The notes: generated by a model not told the origin, from the letters alone. Counted from the stretch's first letter, positions 1 through 5,425 are shown. The stretch is DNA of 7,294 nt from SZUA-430 sp964547645 (GCA_964547645.1 CAZJOM010000134.1:1-7294); one strand, 5' to 3'. Made by a program: numbers and translations.

Positions 1-947
1 CGCCCCTGCCCGGCTTTAAGCCGGCGCAGCAGGTGGTGTTCTGCGGACTGTTCCCCGTCGACGCGGCGGACTTCGAGGAGCTGCGCGAAGCGGTGCAGAA
101 GCTTGCGCTCAACGACGCCAGTTTCTCGTACGAGACGGAGACGTCGGCGGCGCTGGGCTTCGGTATGCGCTGCGGGTTCTTGGGGTTGCTCCATCTCGAC
201 ATTATTCGCGAGCGGCTGGAGCGCGAGTTCAATCTCAACCTGATCACGACGGCGCCGTCGGTCGTCTATCGCATTCACTTGACCAGCGGCGAGATGATCG
301 AGCTGCACAACCCGGCCGACATGCCGGACGTGGTGCGGATCGAGAAGATCGAGGAGCCTTGGATCACGGCGACGATTTTGGTGCCGGACGAATATCTGGG
401 CGCGGTGTTGAAGCTGTGCGAAGACCGGCGCGGGCGGCAGATCGACCTCACCTATGCGGGCAACCGCGCGATGGTGAAATACAGCCTGCCGCTCAACGAA
501 GTGGTGTTCGATTTCTACGACCGGCTGAAGTCGGTGAGCCGCGGTTACGCCAGCTTCGACTATCACATCGACGACTATCGCGAAGGCGATCTGGTGAAGA
601 TGTCGATCCTGGTGAATGCGGAACCGGTCGACGCGCTCTCCATGATCGTCAACCGCCAGCGCGCCGAAATGCGCGGCCGGGTGATGTGCGAGAAGCTGAA
701 AGACCTGATCCCGCAGCACCTGTTCCAAATCCCGATCCAAGCCGCGATCGGCGGCAAGGTGATCGCCCGCGAAACCATCCGCGCGCTGCGCAAAGACGTC
801 ACCGCCAAGTGCTACGGCGGCGACATCTCACGCAAGCGCAAGCTGCTCGACAAGCAGAAGGAAGGTAAGAAGAAGATGCGCGAGTTCGGGAGTGTCGAAA
901 TTCCGCAGGAAGCGTTTATCGCGGCGTTGAAGATGGATGAGAATTGA
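1..947 (+). CDS. lepA: Elongation factor 4 (LepA), C-terminal part, 5' end outside window
   Basis: LepA/EF4 is a ribosome-associated translational GTPase, related to EF-G, that acts on stalled or mis-translocated ribosomes and affects initiation. The reading frame is open from base 3, so about 314 C-terminal residues are present of a family length near 600. The GTPase domain and domain II start lie upstream of the window. Visible landmarks are the GFGMRCGFLGLLHLDI block followed by ERLEREFNLNLITTAPSVVY (domain III and its exit), an EF-G domain V-like section around FDYHIDDYREGDLVKMSILV, and the LepA-specific C-terminal domain with ALRKDVTAKCYGGDISRKRK, KQKEGKKKMREFG and a terminal IPQEAFIAALKMDEN. 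Domain IV of EF-G is absent, as expected for LepA. The gene ends in TGA and is followed by two hairpins, the first candidates for a 3' end. Identity is essentially certain; the frame shows no damage. Confidence 0.98.
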   Translation, partial: PLPGFKPAQQVVFCGLFPVDAADFEELREAVQKLALNDASFSYETETSAALGFGMRCGFLGLLHLDIIRERLEREFNLNLITTAPSVVYRIHLTSGEMIELHNPADMPDVVRIEKIEEPWITATILVPDEYLGAVLKLCEDRRGRQIDLTYAGNRAMVKYSLPLNEVVFDFYDRLKSVSRGYASFDYHIDDYREGDLVKMSILVNAEPVDALSMIVNRQRAEMRGRVMCEKLKDLIPQHLFQIPIQAAIGGKVIARETIRALRKDVTAKCYGGDISRKRKLLDKQKEGKKKMREFGSVEIPQEAFIAALKMDEN

Positions 948-963
948 GGCGCTTGGTTAGCGA

Positions 964-982
964 CCCCGGACTGGATCCGGGG
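964..982. repeat. Hairpin, first half of interspersed repeat
   Basis: CCCCGGA pairs perfectly with TCCGGGG across a 5-base loop (CTGGA), 16 bases after the lepA stop. No T-tract follows, so it is not a classical intrinsic terminator, although it may stabilise the lepA transcript end. The next hairpin begins 18 bases later and the pair is probably one repeat unit. Confidence 0.6.
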
Positions 983-1000
983 GAGCTTACCAAAGCCTCA

Positions 1001-1025
1001 TCCCCGCGAAAGCGGGGATCCAGGA
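1001..1025. repeat. Interspersed GAAA-tetraloop hairpin repeat (WIPAFAGM type)
   Basis: TCCCCGC and GCGGGGA form a 7-bp stem closed by a GAAA tetraloop, followed by TCCAGG. Read on the reverse strand the element gives S-W-I-P-A-F-A-G-M, which I recognise as the spurious peptide left by a very common intergenic palindromic repeat of alphaproteobacteria. It lies between lepA and a TTG-started gene, and its 3' flank runs into that gene's Shine-Dalgarno sequence. Confidence 0.7.
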
Positions 1026-1028
1026 GGC
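1022..1028 (+). promoter_or_regulatory. Shine-Dalgarno AGGAGGC for the TTG-started gene
   Basis: AGGAGG lies 7 bases before the TTG at 1035 and is the strongest ribosome binding site in the window. Its first bases are the end of the repeat consensus (TCCAGG). It decides the start, because there is no in-frame ATG near the conserved N-terminus of the following protein. Confidence 0.75.
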
Positions 1029-1034
1029 AGCGAC

Positions 1035-1463
1035 TTGACCAAGTATGATGACGCGAGCTGGCACTATGGCGGCGACTTTCCCGACGATCTTCCCGATGAA
1101 GCGGGAGCGACGCATATAGGAATGTTCCTGGCTTGGGCGCTTCTTGCGGGCCTCGCAGGTGAACTCCATTTCGACGACTTCGCGGAGGACCTAGAAACGC
1201 TGCGCCGACGAGAGATAACGCCCGGCGCTTACTTGCTTCGGTGCTGTGACGGGAAGTTCACAGACGAGGACCTAAACGAAGACGGGAATGCGTTCGCCGC
1301 AGCCTATTTCCAATTTGAAACCGGGCAGTATTTGGCAGACTACGAGCGGACGCTCGCGGGCAAGCTTCCAACGACCTATCACGTCGCAGACACTTGGGAG
1401 AACTTTGATCGATTGCGTCCTATTCTGGATCAGCGCTTTCGCGAGTGGAAGTGCGGTCCATAG
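1035..1463 (+). CDS. Uncharacterised protein, DUF7832-like (TTG start)
   Basis: A 142-residue acidic soluble protein with no signal peptide or membrane span. Its N-terminus KYDDASWHYGGDFPDDLP, followed by GATHIGMFLAWALLAGLAGE, is a strong family signature. I recall it from conserved bacterial hypothetical proteins, I believe catalogued as DUF7832, but the accession is from memory. A later conserved-looking block is ITPGAYLLRCCDGKFTDEDL, then NAFAAAYFQFETGQYLADY and an aromatic-rich C-terminus. The TTG start is chosen because AGGAGG sits 7 bases upstream and the signature begins immediately after it. No catalytic motif is evident. Small proteins of this style are often found near polymorphic toxins, so an immunity-like role is possible but not shown. 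Codon third positions look less GC-biased than in lepA, hinting at acquisition. It ends at TAG and the frame continues into a gene remnant. Confidence 0.8.
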   Translation: MTKYDDASWHYGGDFPDDLPDEAGATHIGMFLAWALLAGLAGELHFDDFAEDLETLRRREITPGAYLLRCCDGKFTDEDLNEDGNAFAAAYFQFETGQYLADYERTLAGKLPTTYHVADTWENFDRLRPILDQRFREWKCGP

Positions 1464-1649
1464 CAGGCAGCGGCGGATGAAAACGAACGCGACGACACGA
1501 TAGGTATCGATGGCGCGGATTGGATCGTGGAGGGCGGGCGCACAGGGCGTTACCATGTCGCGAAGCGCCTCGGTGCACTGGAGCTGGAGTCTGTCGGGAA
1601 GCTGTTCCTGGAACTCGCTGACCTTGGCGACGTTGCGCCAATGCGTTGA
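1464..1649 (+). pseudogene. Start-less C-terminal gene remnant (WIVEG...YHVAKR)
   Basis: After the TAG of the upstream gene the same frame stays open for 61 codons to TGA at 1647. The translation contains DGADWIVEGGRTGRYHVAKR and then GKLFLELADLGDVAP. The pattern D-G-x-x-W-x-x-E-G-x-R-x-G-x-Y-H-x-V resembles the C-terminal half of a recurrent bacterial protein of unknown function, normally followed by a L-F-L-x-L-A helix as here. No in-frame start precedes the motif; the only candidate is a GTG inside it. I therefore read it as the 3' end of a gene that lost its front, now abutting the 142-residue gene. An alternative is that one longer protein once spanned both and the TAG is a recent nonsense mutation. 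The family match is from memory and moderate. Confidence 0.45.
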
Positions 1650-1668
1650 TGGGAGATACTGCGCAACG

Positions 1669-2430
1669 CTACGGCGCGAACTGTGCTTGGCACTCATCGA
1701 ACGTCATCGTCTTCGCGTGGATGAGGCCCTGCCCGTCCGCTGCGGCCGTCGGGTCGACGAAGATCATGTTGTAGTCGTTTGCCTTCAAACCGTACGTCCG
1801 GGTTTTGGAGAGGTTGAGGACGCCGACGTCGAAGGTGAAGCTGCGGTCGGCTTCGGCGATGAGCCAGTGGCTGTTGTCGCGGTCGTCGGACATGGTGATG
1901 GCGTGGCCCGGTTTGATCGTGCCGTCGAGCGTCGGGCGGAGGAGGACGGCTTTTTCTTGCGGTAAGTCCTGCACGCGGTCGAAGGTGCGGGCGTGGAACC
2001 CACCTTCGATGACGAGGTGGGCGGAGACCATGTTGTTGTGGACGTGCGGGATGATAGCGCCGCCTTTGCGCATCCCGAAGAAGCGGATGAACCACGGGCG
2101 CTCTGTGCCGGCGACATCGATCGTGGCCGGGAATTTCGGGTCGGCGGTTTCGGCGAGGTTGGTCGGGAACGCCATCGCCTTTGTCAGGCGGTCGAAGTCC
2201 AGATAGCGGCGCAGCTCGCCCAGGTTCACGCCGGTGTCGAGGGCGGCGATGCGGTCTTGCCAATCGGTCAGCGAAATCTTCGCGGCGGCAAGGTCGCGGT
2301 TCAAGTCGGCGACATCTTGCGCCCAGCGGTCGAGCACGCGCGGGGTCGCGGCGAGCGCGCCGGAGGTGTGGATCGCGCTCAGCGCGGCGGCGCCGGCGAG
2401 AGCTTGGAAGAGCGAGCGGCGGTCGAGCAT
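1669..2430 (-). CDS. Tat-exported cupin-like metal-binding protein, unknown substrate
   Basis: A 253-residue protein. The N-terminus MLDRRSLFQALAGAAALSA ending near ALA at residues 25-27 fits a twin-arginine signal (D-R-R-S-L-F), predicting export of a folded, probably metal-loaded protein. A helical stretch (about 33-95) precedes a cupin-type beta-barrel core. GGAIIPHVHNNMVSAHLVIEGGFHAR carries an HxH pair (H129, H131) and E142. The second half has LDGTIKPGHAITMSDDRDNSHWL, with H176 and H188 as further candidate ligands. The spacing is looser than the textbook cupin motif, so enzyme and storage roles cannot be separated. Start is ATG at 2430; the ribosome binding site is weak. It is the last gene of the minus-strand run, 45 bases after the SRPBCC gene, and its 3' end nearly meets the convergent remnant at 1649. 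Operon membership is an inference from spacing. Confidence 0.8.
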   Translation of the reverse strand: MLDRRSLFQALAGAAALSAIHTSGALAATPRVLDRWAQDVADLNRDLAAAKISLTDWQDRIAALDTGVNLGELRRYLDFDRLTKAMAFPTNLAETADPKFPATIDVAGTERPWFIRFFGMRKGGAIIPHVHNNMVSAHLVIEGGFHARTFDRVQDLPQEKAVLLRPTLDGTIKPGHAITMSDDRDNSHWLIAEADRSFTFDVGVLNLSKTRTYGLKANDYNMIFVDPTAAADGQGLIHAKTMTFDECQAQFAP

Positions 2431-2475
2431 GGGCTCAGACTATGTCCGGCGTGGCGACGCGCAAAGTGGCGGCAA

Positions 2476-3000
2476 TCACATGGCCGGCGTGATCGCGGGG
2501 GCTTCGCCGAAGCTTGCCGCGAGGTGGCCGAGGTAGGTGTTGATCGTGCCGTCGTGGCCCATGATGTGTTTGGCGATAACGCGGAAGAGCGGGTTTTCGA
2601 CCCAGCCGTCTTCGGTGATCGTGATCGTGGTGCCGATAGAGCTAGGCGCGACCGTGATCGTCCAGGTGCCGCCGAACATTTCTTCGTCGACGATTCGGCG
2701 GACGAGCCGTGACGGCGGGGTTTGCTCCAGCGTTTCATAGGCGAGCGCGTTGCCGGAGGTGAACGCCTCACGCCAAACTTGGTGGCCGTTGCGATCGGGC
2801 AGACGCGTGGCAGCCTTCACGTCTTTGCGCCACTCAGGCGCGGCGGCTTCGTCGGCGATGCGGGCCCAGACGGCGTCGGGACTTGCCTTCAGATCCAAGC
2901 GGCGGGAGGCCGTATGCTCGCGCGGGAGCGCGCTGCCCCAGGCGTAGACGGCGACGGCGAGTGCCGCAATGGCGGCCACGATTTTCAAGAGCGTGAGCAT
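2476..3000 (-). CDS. Membrane-anchored SRPBCC-family protein
   Basis: A 174-residue protein starting at ATG 3000, preceded by AAAGGGTAGGG. Residues 4-22 (LLKIVAAIAALAVAVYAWG) form one hydrophobic segment, an uncleaved N-terminal anchor. The rest has the START/SRPBCC (polyketide-cyclase-like) helix-grip pattern: ASPDAVWARIADEAAAPEWRKDV for strand 1 and the first helices, EAFTSGNALAYETLEQTPPSRLVRRI for the middle strands, GGTWTITV and GTTITITEDGW for late strands, and a long C-terminal helix from NPLFRVIAKHIMGHD. The fold binds hydrophobic ligands; the ligand here is unknown. The upstream frame could extend to 3204 but lies entirely over the better-supported DUF3052-type gene, so the ATG at 3000 is preferred. 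The gap to the upstream stop is 4 bases, indicating translational coupling. Confidence 0.85.
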   Translation of the reverse strand: MLTLLKIVAAIAALAVAVYAWGSALPREHTASRRLDLKASPDAVWARIADEAAAPEWRKDVKAATRLPDRNGHQVWREAFTSGNALAYETLEQTPPSRLVRRIVDEEMFGGTWTITVAPSSIGTTITITEDGWVENPLFRVIAKHIMGHDGTINTYLGHLAASFGEAPAITPAM

Positions 3001-3002
3001 TG

Positions 3003-3013
3003 CCCTACCCTTT
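3003..3013 (-). promoter_or_regulatory. Shine-Dalgarno overlapping the upstream stop codon (SRPBCC gene)
   Basis: On the minus strand the sequence is AAAGGGTAGGG, then CA-ATG. The codons AAA GGG TAG are Lys-Gly-stop of the DUF3052-type gene, and the same bases form the AGGG/TAGGG ribosome binding site of the SRPBCC gene. A ribosome ending one protein thus sits on the start signal of the next. Confidence 0.6.
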
Positions 3014-3607
3014 CGCGCGAATGAAGCGAAGCGCGGCGTGCGTTTCGGAGATGCGGGAGACTTTCGTGTCTTTGAGGCCCGCCTTGCGCGCCTGCATGAT
3101 GATATCGTCGCCGTTGGGTTTGGTGCCCTTGCGATAGACCAGCCAGAGAGCCGTCTTTTCGCCGAGCATTTTGGCGGCGGCGGCGATGTCCTTCTCCGCC
3201 GCAAGCGTGAGGCAGACGACGTTGGCGCCGGCGAGTGCCGTCTTTGCTTTCGCCAGCGAAGCGATGTGCGTGGCGCTTGGCGCGGCTGCGTCGATTTCGG
3301 GGATGCGTTCGCCGACGATGGCGACGCTGACGCCGGGCTTGATGCCGAGCTTGTCGGCGAGCGTGGGTGGGTTCAGGATTTTCTTGGCCCACGCGGCCGC
3401 TTCCTTCGCGCCGAGGGCGAGCGTGAATTTCTCGGTCTTGGTTTCGACTTTGAGGAGATCGCCGCTTGCCACCGCGGCTTTCACGTCGGTCAGGGCCAGG
3501 TTCAGCTTCTTGCCGCCGCTCAGTTGCAGGGCGAAGGAATCCAGGTGGGCGCGGACTTGGGCGCGCTCTTTGCCGGCGACGTATTCGATCAACGCTTCGC
3601 GGCCCAT
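3005..3607 (-). CDS. DUF3052-type two-domain protein
   Basis: A 200-residue soluble protein, ATG at 3607 with AAAGGGTAAGG upstream. The C-terminal part (about 82-197) matches the pattern I associate with DUF3052: TLADKLGIKPG at 82-92, a hydrophobic strand around NVVCLTLA (129-136), TALWLVYRKG (152-161), DDIIMQARKAGLKDTKVS (167-184) and a closing SETHAALRFI (187-196). The layout suggests a degenerate Rossmann/methyltransferase-like fold without a clear catalytic motif. Residues 1-80 form a small beta-rich module (GGKKLNLALTDVKAAVASGD, then VETKTEKFTLALG) ending in WAKKILNPP. I recall the same module fused to DUF3052-like domains in other alphaproteobacteria. Function is unknown. It sits 5 bases after the MarR gene and 4 before the SRPBCC gene, so it is firmly part of this operon. 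The alternative upstream extension to 3706 overlaps the MarR gene in another frame and is rejected. Confidence 0.8.
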   Translation of the reverse strand: MGREALIEYVAGKERAQVRAHLDSFALQLSGGKKLNLALTDVKAAVASGDLLKVETKTEKFTLALGAKEAAAWAKKILNPPTLADKLGIKPGVSVAIVGERIPEIDAAAPSATHIASLAKAKTALAGANVVCLTLAAEKDIAAAAKMLGEKTALWLVYRKGTKPNGDDIIMQARKAGLKDTKVSRISETHAALRFIRAKG

Positions 3608-3610
3608 ACG

Positions 3611-3621
3611 CCTTACCCTTT
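3611..3621 (-). promoter_or_regulatory. Shine-Dalgarno overlapping the MarR stop codon (DUF3052 gene)
   Basis: On the minus strand AAAGGGTAAGG is followed by CGT-ATG. AAA GGG TAA encodes Lys-Gly-stop at the end of the MarR gene, while AGGG and AAGG serve as ribosome binding site for the next ATG. The design is the same as at the following junction. Confidence 0.6.
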
Positions 3622-4065
3622 CGTTTTGCGTTTGATGGTGGAGGCGGCCTTGGCGAGAAGCGCGAGGCCGTCGGCGGCGCGTTTGCGTTCGGCCGGCGTC
3701 AGGCATTCGAGTGCTTCGGCGACGCGCTCGGCGTTCAGCACCGACGTGCCGGCGACGGCGTTGCGGCCCTTGGCGGTGAGTTTCGGGGCCACGAAGCGGC
3801 GGTCGGCGGTGCCGCGCACGCGATCGAGATAGCCCAGGCTCTCCAACCGCGTGAGCGTTGCCGATAGAGTTGAAGCCGCGATGCCCAGATGCGCGGCCAG
3901 TTCGCCGGCGGTCTGCGCGTCGCTGGCATCGAGGTGCGCGAGCAGCGAGGCGTCGCGCGAGGAAATGCCGTGCGAACTGGTGCGGGCGCGCACATGGTCG
4001 ACGTGGCAGGCCAGATAGATGCGCGGGTAATCGCGCTGGATGCGGAAGACGAGATCGCTGTTCAT
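3613..4065 (-). CDS. MarR-family transcriptional regulator
   Basis: A 150-residue winged-helix regulator, first gene of the minus-strand run. N-terminal helix with YPRIYLACHVDHVR (13-26), typical of one MarR subfamily. The DNA-binding domain runs from about SSRDASLLAHLD (35-46) through TAGELAAHLGIAASTLSATLTRLESLGYL (recognition helix about 63-76) to the wing RVRGTADRRFVAPKLT (82-97) with the characteristic D-R-R and L-T. The C-terminal dimerisation helices include TSVLNAERVAEALECLTPAERKRAADGLALLAKAA. ATG at 4065 is chosen over GTG at 4074 because AGGGTGAGG lies 3 bases upstream of the ATG and would overlap the GTG. MarR proteins usually repress their own operon from a palindrome; one lies at 4095-4117. 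Cys20 and His21 are possible sensing residues, but this is speculative. Confidence 0.92.
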   Translation of the reverse strand: MNSDLVFRIQRDYPRIYLACHVDHVRARTSSHGISSRDASLLAHLDASDAQTAGELAAHLGIAASTLSATLTRLESLGYLDRVRGTADRRFVAPKLTAKGRNAVAGTSVLNAERVAEALECLTPAERKRAADGLALLAKAASTIKRKTKG

Positions 4066-4068
4066 GGG

Positions 4069-4078
4069 CCTCACCCTA
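4069..4078 (-). promoter_or_regulatory. Shine-Dalgarno TAGGGTGAGG of the MarR gene
   Basis: Minus-strand TAGGGTGAGG followed by CCC-ATG. It resembles the two downstream intergenic signals (AGGGTAAGG, AGGGTAGGG), although here there is no upstream gene in the window to impose the shared codons. Confidence 0.55.
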
Positions 4079-4094
4079 TGCAGCGAAAACGTTT

Positions 4095-4117
4095 CGTCAA
4101 ATCGAAGTAGTTTGACG
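4095..4117. promoter_or_regulatory. 23-bp palindrome, candidate MarR operator
   Basis: CGTCAAA and TTTGACG are perfect 7-bp inverted arms around a 9-base centre, 30 bases upstream of the MarR ATG. Each arm carries TTGACG, a good alphaproteobacterial -35, so a bound dimer would cover the minus-strand promoter. The neighbouring AAACGTTT (4088-4095) is a second short palindrome. Size, position and gene context fit autorepression; binding is inferred. Confidence 0.5.
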
Positions 4118-4201
4118 CGACGACGGCCCCTTTGCTGGCGTCGCCGCCGAACGGGGCCCTGCGGGGGGAGAACCGGGGTCTAGGTGTGTCGGAAAGGGAT
4201 C

Positions 4202-4237
4202 GTTAACCGCTGTAGAATCGCCCGTACCAAGTGATTC
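4202..4237 (+). promoter_or_regulatory. Promoter-like region with GTTAACC and two GANTC sites
   Basis: TAGAAT (4213-4218) is a good -10 element for the GH19 gene; the -35 region is weak. GTTAACC (4202-4208), a CtrA half-site-like sequence, ends 4 bases before it. GAATC (4215-4219) overlaps the -10 and GATTC (4233-4237) follows. In alphaproteobacteria GANTC is the CcrM methylation site, so cell-cycle control is conceivable. Confidence 0.35.
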
Positions 4238-4281
4238 GGCGTGCGGTTGCCGCGCGCCCAAAATCGACACGGGGGACTTCC

Positions 4282-5178
4282 ATGCTGACCCTTACCCAAC
4301 TCAAGAGCATCTTTCCGCGCGCGCAGATGGCGGACCTCAATGCGTTCGTCAGCTTCGGCGAGGAGGCGTTGAAGTCGTCGGGCATTCTCGACGGTGCGAT
4401 GCGGCTGCAGTATTTCCTGGCGCAGCTCGGCCATGAGTCGAACGGGCTCACGAACCGCGAGGAGAACTTGAATTACTCCGCGTCGCGGTTGATGGAGATT
4501 TGGCCGGGACGTTTTCCGACGCGCGAGATCGCCGAGCAATACGATCGCAATCCGGAAAAGCTCGCGAACTTCGTCTATGGCGGACGCATGGGCAACGTGA
4601 ACCCGGGCGACGGGTATCGCTATCGCGGGCGCGGGTACATTCAGCTCACCGGGCGCGAGACCTATCGCGAGGTCGGGCGGATCGCGGGGCTCGATCTTGA
4701 AGGGCATCCGGAGCTGGCGTCGAAGCCGGAGAACGCGGTTCGGATCGCGTGCGCGTATTGGACGTGGAAGGGACTGAACGCGGCGTGCGATGTCGCCGAC
4801 TTCACAGGCGTCACCAAGAAGATCAACGGCGGTACCAACGGGCTTGAGGATCGGCTTGATTGGTTGAAGAAGGTCAAGAGCGTGGTCTCGGCCGCGCCGT
4901 CGACATCCAAACCCTCGACCGACACGGCGCCGAAGCCCGCGAAACCCGCACCGCCGATGCCGCGACCGAAACCCAATAACGACGAGGCGGAGTCGCTCTC
5001 AAACCCAGCCGTGCTGGAGGCGCAGAAGAAGCTCACGCGGCTCGGCTATTACAAGGGCGTGCTGAACGGCATCTACGATCAGATGCTGCGCGCGGCGCTG
5101 TGGTCGTTCCAAAAAGACGAAGACCTGCCGCAAACCGGCCGCCTCGACACGCGCACGCGGCAGGAGCTGAACGTTTAG
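4282..5178 (+). CDS. GH19 endolysin/chitinase-like protein with peptidoglycan-binding domain
   Basis: A 298-residue protein predicted to cleave the glycan chain of peptidoglycan (or chitin). The GH19 lysozyme-like domain spans about 1-205. FLAQLGHESNGL has candidate catalytic Glu52 and the following REENLNYSASRL supplies Glu60/61. WPGRFPT, FVYGGRMGN and the highly conserved YRYRGRGYIQLTGRETY (112-128) follow, then ACAYWTWKGLN and TKKINGGTNG. A Pro/Lys/Ser/Thr-rich linker covers about 210-236, and a C-terminal peptidoglycan-binding_1-type domain (LSNPAVLEAQKKLTRLGYYKG to LDTRTRQELNV) about 238-298. ATG 4282 is chosen because GGGGGA lies 5 bases upstream and homologues begin M-L-T-L-x-Q-L; the upstream GTG is not supported. 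There is no signal peptide, as in phage endolysins that need a holin. No phage structural gene or clear holin is in the window, so it may be a domesticated or solitary prophage relic. Confidence 0.93.
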   Translation: MLTLTQLKSIFPRAQMADLNAFVSFGEEALKSSGILDGAMRLQYFLAQLGHESNGLTNREENLNYSASRLMEIWPGRFPTREIAEQYDRNPEKLANFVYGGRMGNVNPGDGYRYRGRGYIQLTGRETYREVGRIAGLDLEGHPELASKPENAVRIACAYWTWKGLNAACDVADFTGVTKKINGGTNGLEDRLDWLKKVKSVVSAAPSTSKPSTDTAPKPAKPAPPMPRPKPNNDEAESLSNPAVLEAQKKLTRLGYYKGVLNGIYDQMLRAALWSFQKDEDLPQTGRLDTRTRQELNV

Positions 5179-5203
5179 GGCGCTTGTTTTGAGATGTTGG
5201 TGC

Positions 5204-5231
5204 GGTGGTGAGTCAGTCAGATTTCACCACC
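5204..5231. repeat. GGTGGTGA/TCACCACC hairpin at edge of repeat element
   Basis: Perfect 8-bp arms with a 12-base loop containing GTCAGTCAG. GGTGGTGAG recurs at 5452-5460 beyond the other end of the element, so this short sequence brackets the repeat region. Confidence 0.5.
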
Positions 5232-5417
5232 AAGACACGAAGAAGCACCAAGGTTCACAAAGACGAAAACGACTCACACAAAGATACAAAGCTACGAAGG
5301 GGTCTTTTTTTCGGCGCGTAGAGCCAGTCAGCGTCTGAAGGCGCGCTACGCGCGCGAGTGATCGCGCTTCGTAGCTTTGTATCTTTGTGTGAGATTTTTT
5401 CTTCGTGAATCTTTGTG
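5228..5417. repeat. Large inverted element of degenerate CACNAAG units with 27-bp perfect arms
   Basis: The left side contains CACCAAG, CACGAAG, CACCAAG, CACAAAG, CACAAAG, TACAAAG and TACGAAG, spaced mostly 8-10 bases apart. The right side mirrors them as CTTCGTA, CTTTGTA, CTTTGTG, CTTCGTG and CTTTGTG. The inner arms, 5273-5299 and 5367-5393, are perfect 27-bp inverted copies around a 67-base centre; outside them complementarity continues imperfectly. The right arm is followed by ATTTTTT, so on the plus strand the structure could terminate the GH19 transcript. I have seen similar CACGAAGACACAAAG-style repeats in many unrelated bacterial genomes; I know no accepted name or function. Confidence 0.8.
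5394..5400 (+). terminator. Possible intrinsic terminator after the 27-bp stem
   Basis: A T6 tract immediately follows the right arm of the long inverted repeat. The large loop makes this atypical, but the position downstream of the GH19 gene is suitable. Confidence 0.35.
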
Positions 5418-5425
5418 GCGTCGCC

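Noticed and set aside
1993..2712. Long plus-strand reading frame across the cupin-like and SRPBCC genes
   Set aside because: It is rich in Arg/Gly/Val/Ala shadow composition and antisense to two recognisable proteins.
2969..3832. 287-codon plus-strand frame opposite the DUF3052 and MarR genes
   Set aside because: Antisense shadow; the minus-strand products have clear domains, conserved motifs and ribosome binding sites.
4125..4158. GGCCCC/GGGGCC inverted repeat as a terminator
   Set aside because: The arms are only 6 bp with a 22-base loop, no T-tract follows, and it lies between divergent genes where a terminator is not needed.
4221..4262. Possible tRNA-like sequence upstream of the GH19 gene
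   Set aside because: The reverse translation resembled tRNA-derived spurious peptides, but no GGTTCGAATCC-type T arm or cloverleaf can be folded.
4180..4707. Long minus-strand reading frame opposite the GH19 gene
   Set aside because: It lies fully antisense to a well-supported coding region, shows no family motif, and owes its length to GC-rich codon bias.
5228..5417. CRISPR array
   Set aside because: The units are 7-10 bases and degenerate, there are no spacers of 30 bases or more, and the two halves are inverted rather than direct.
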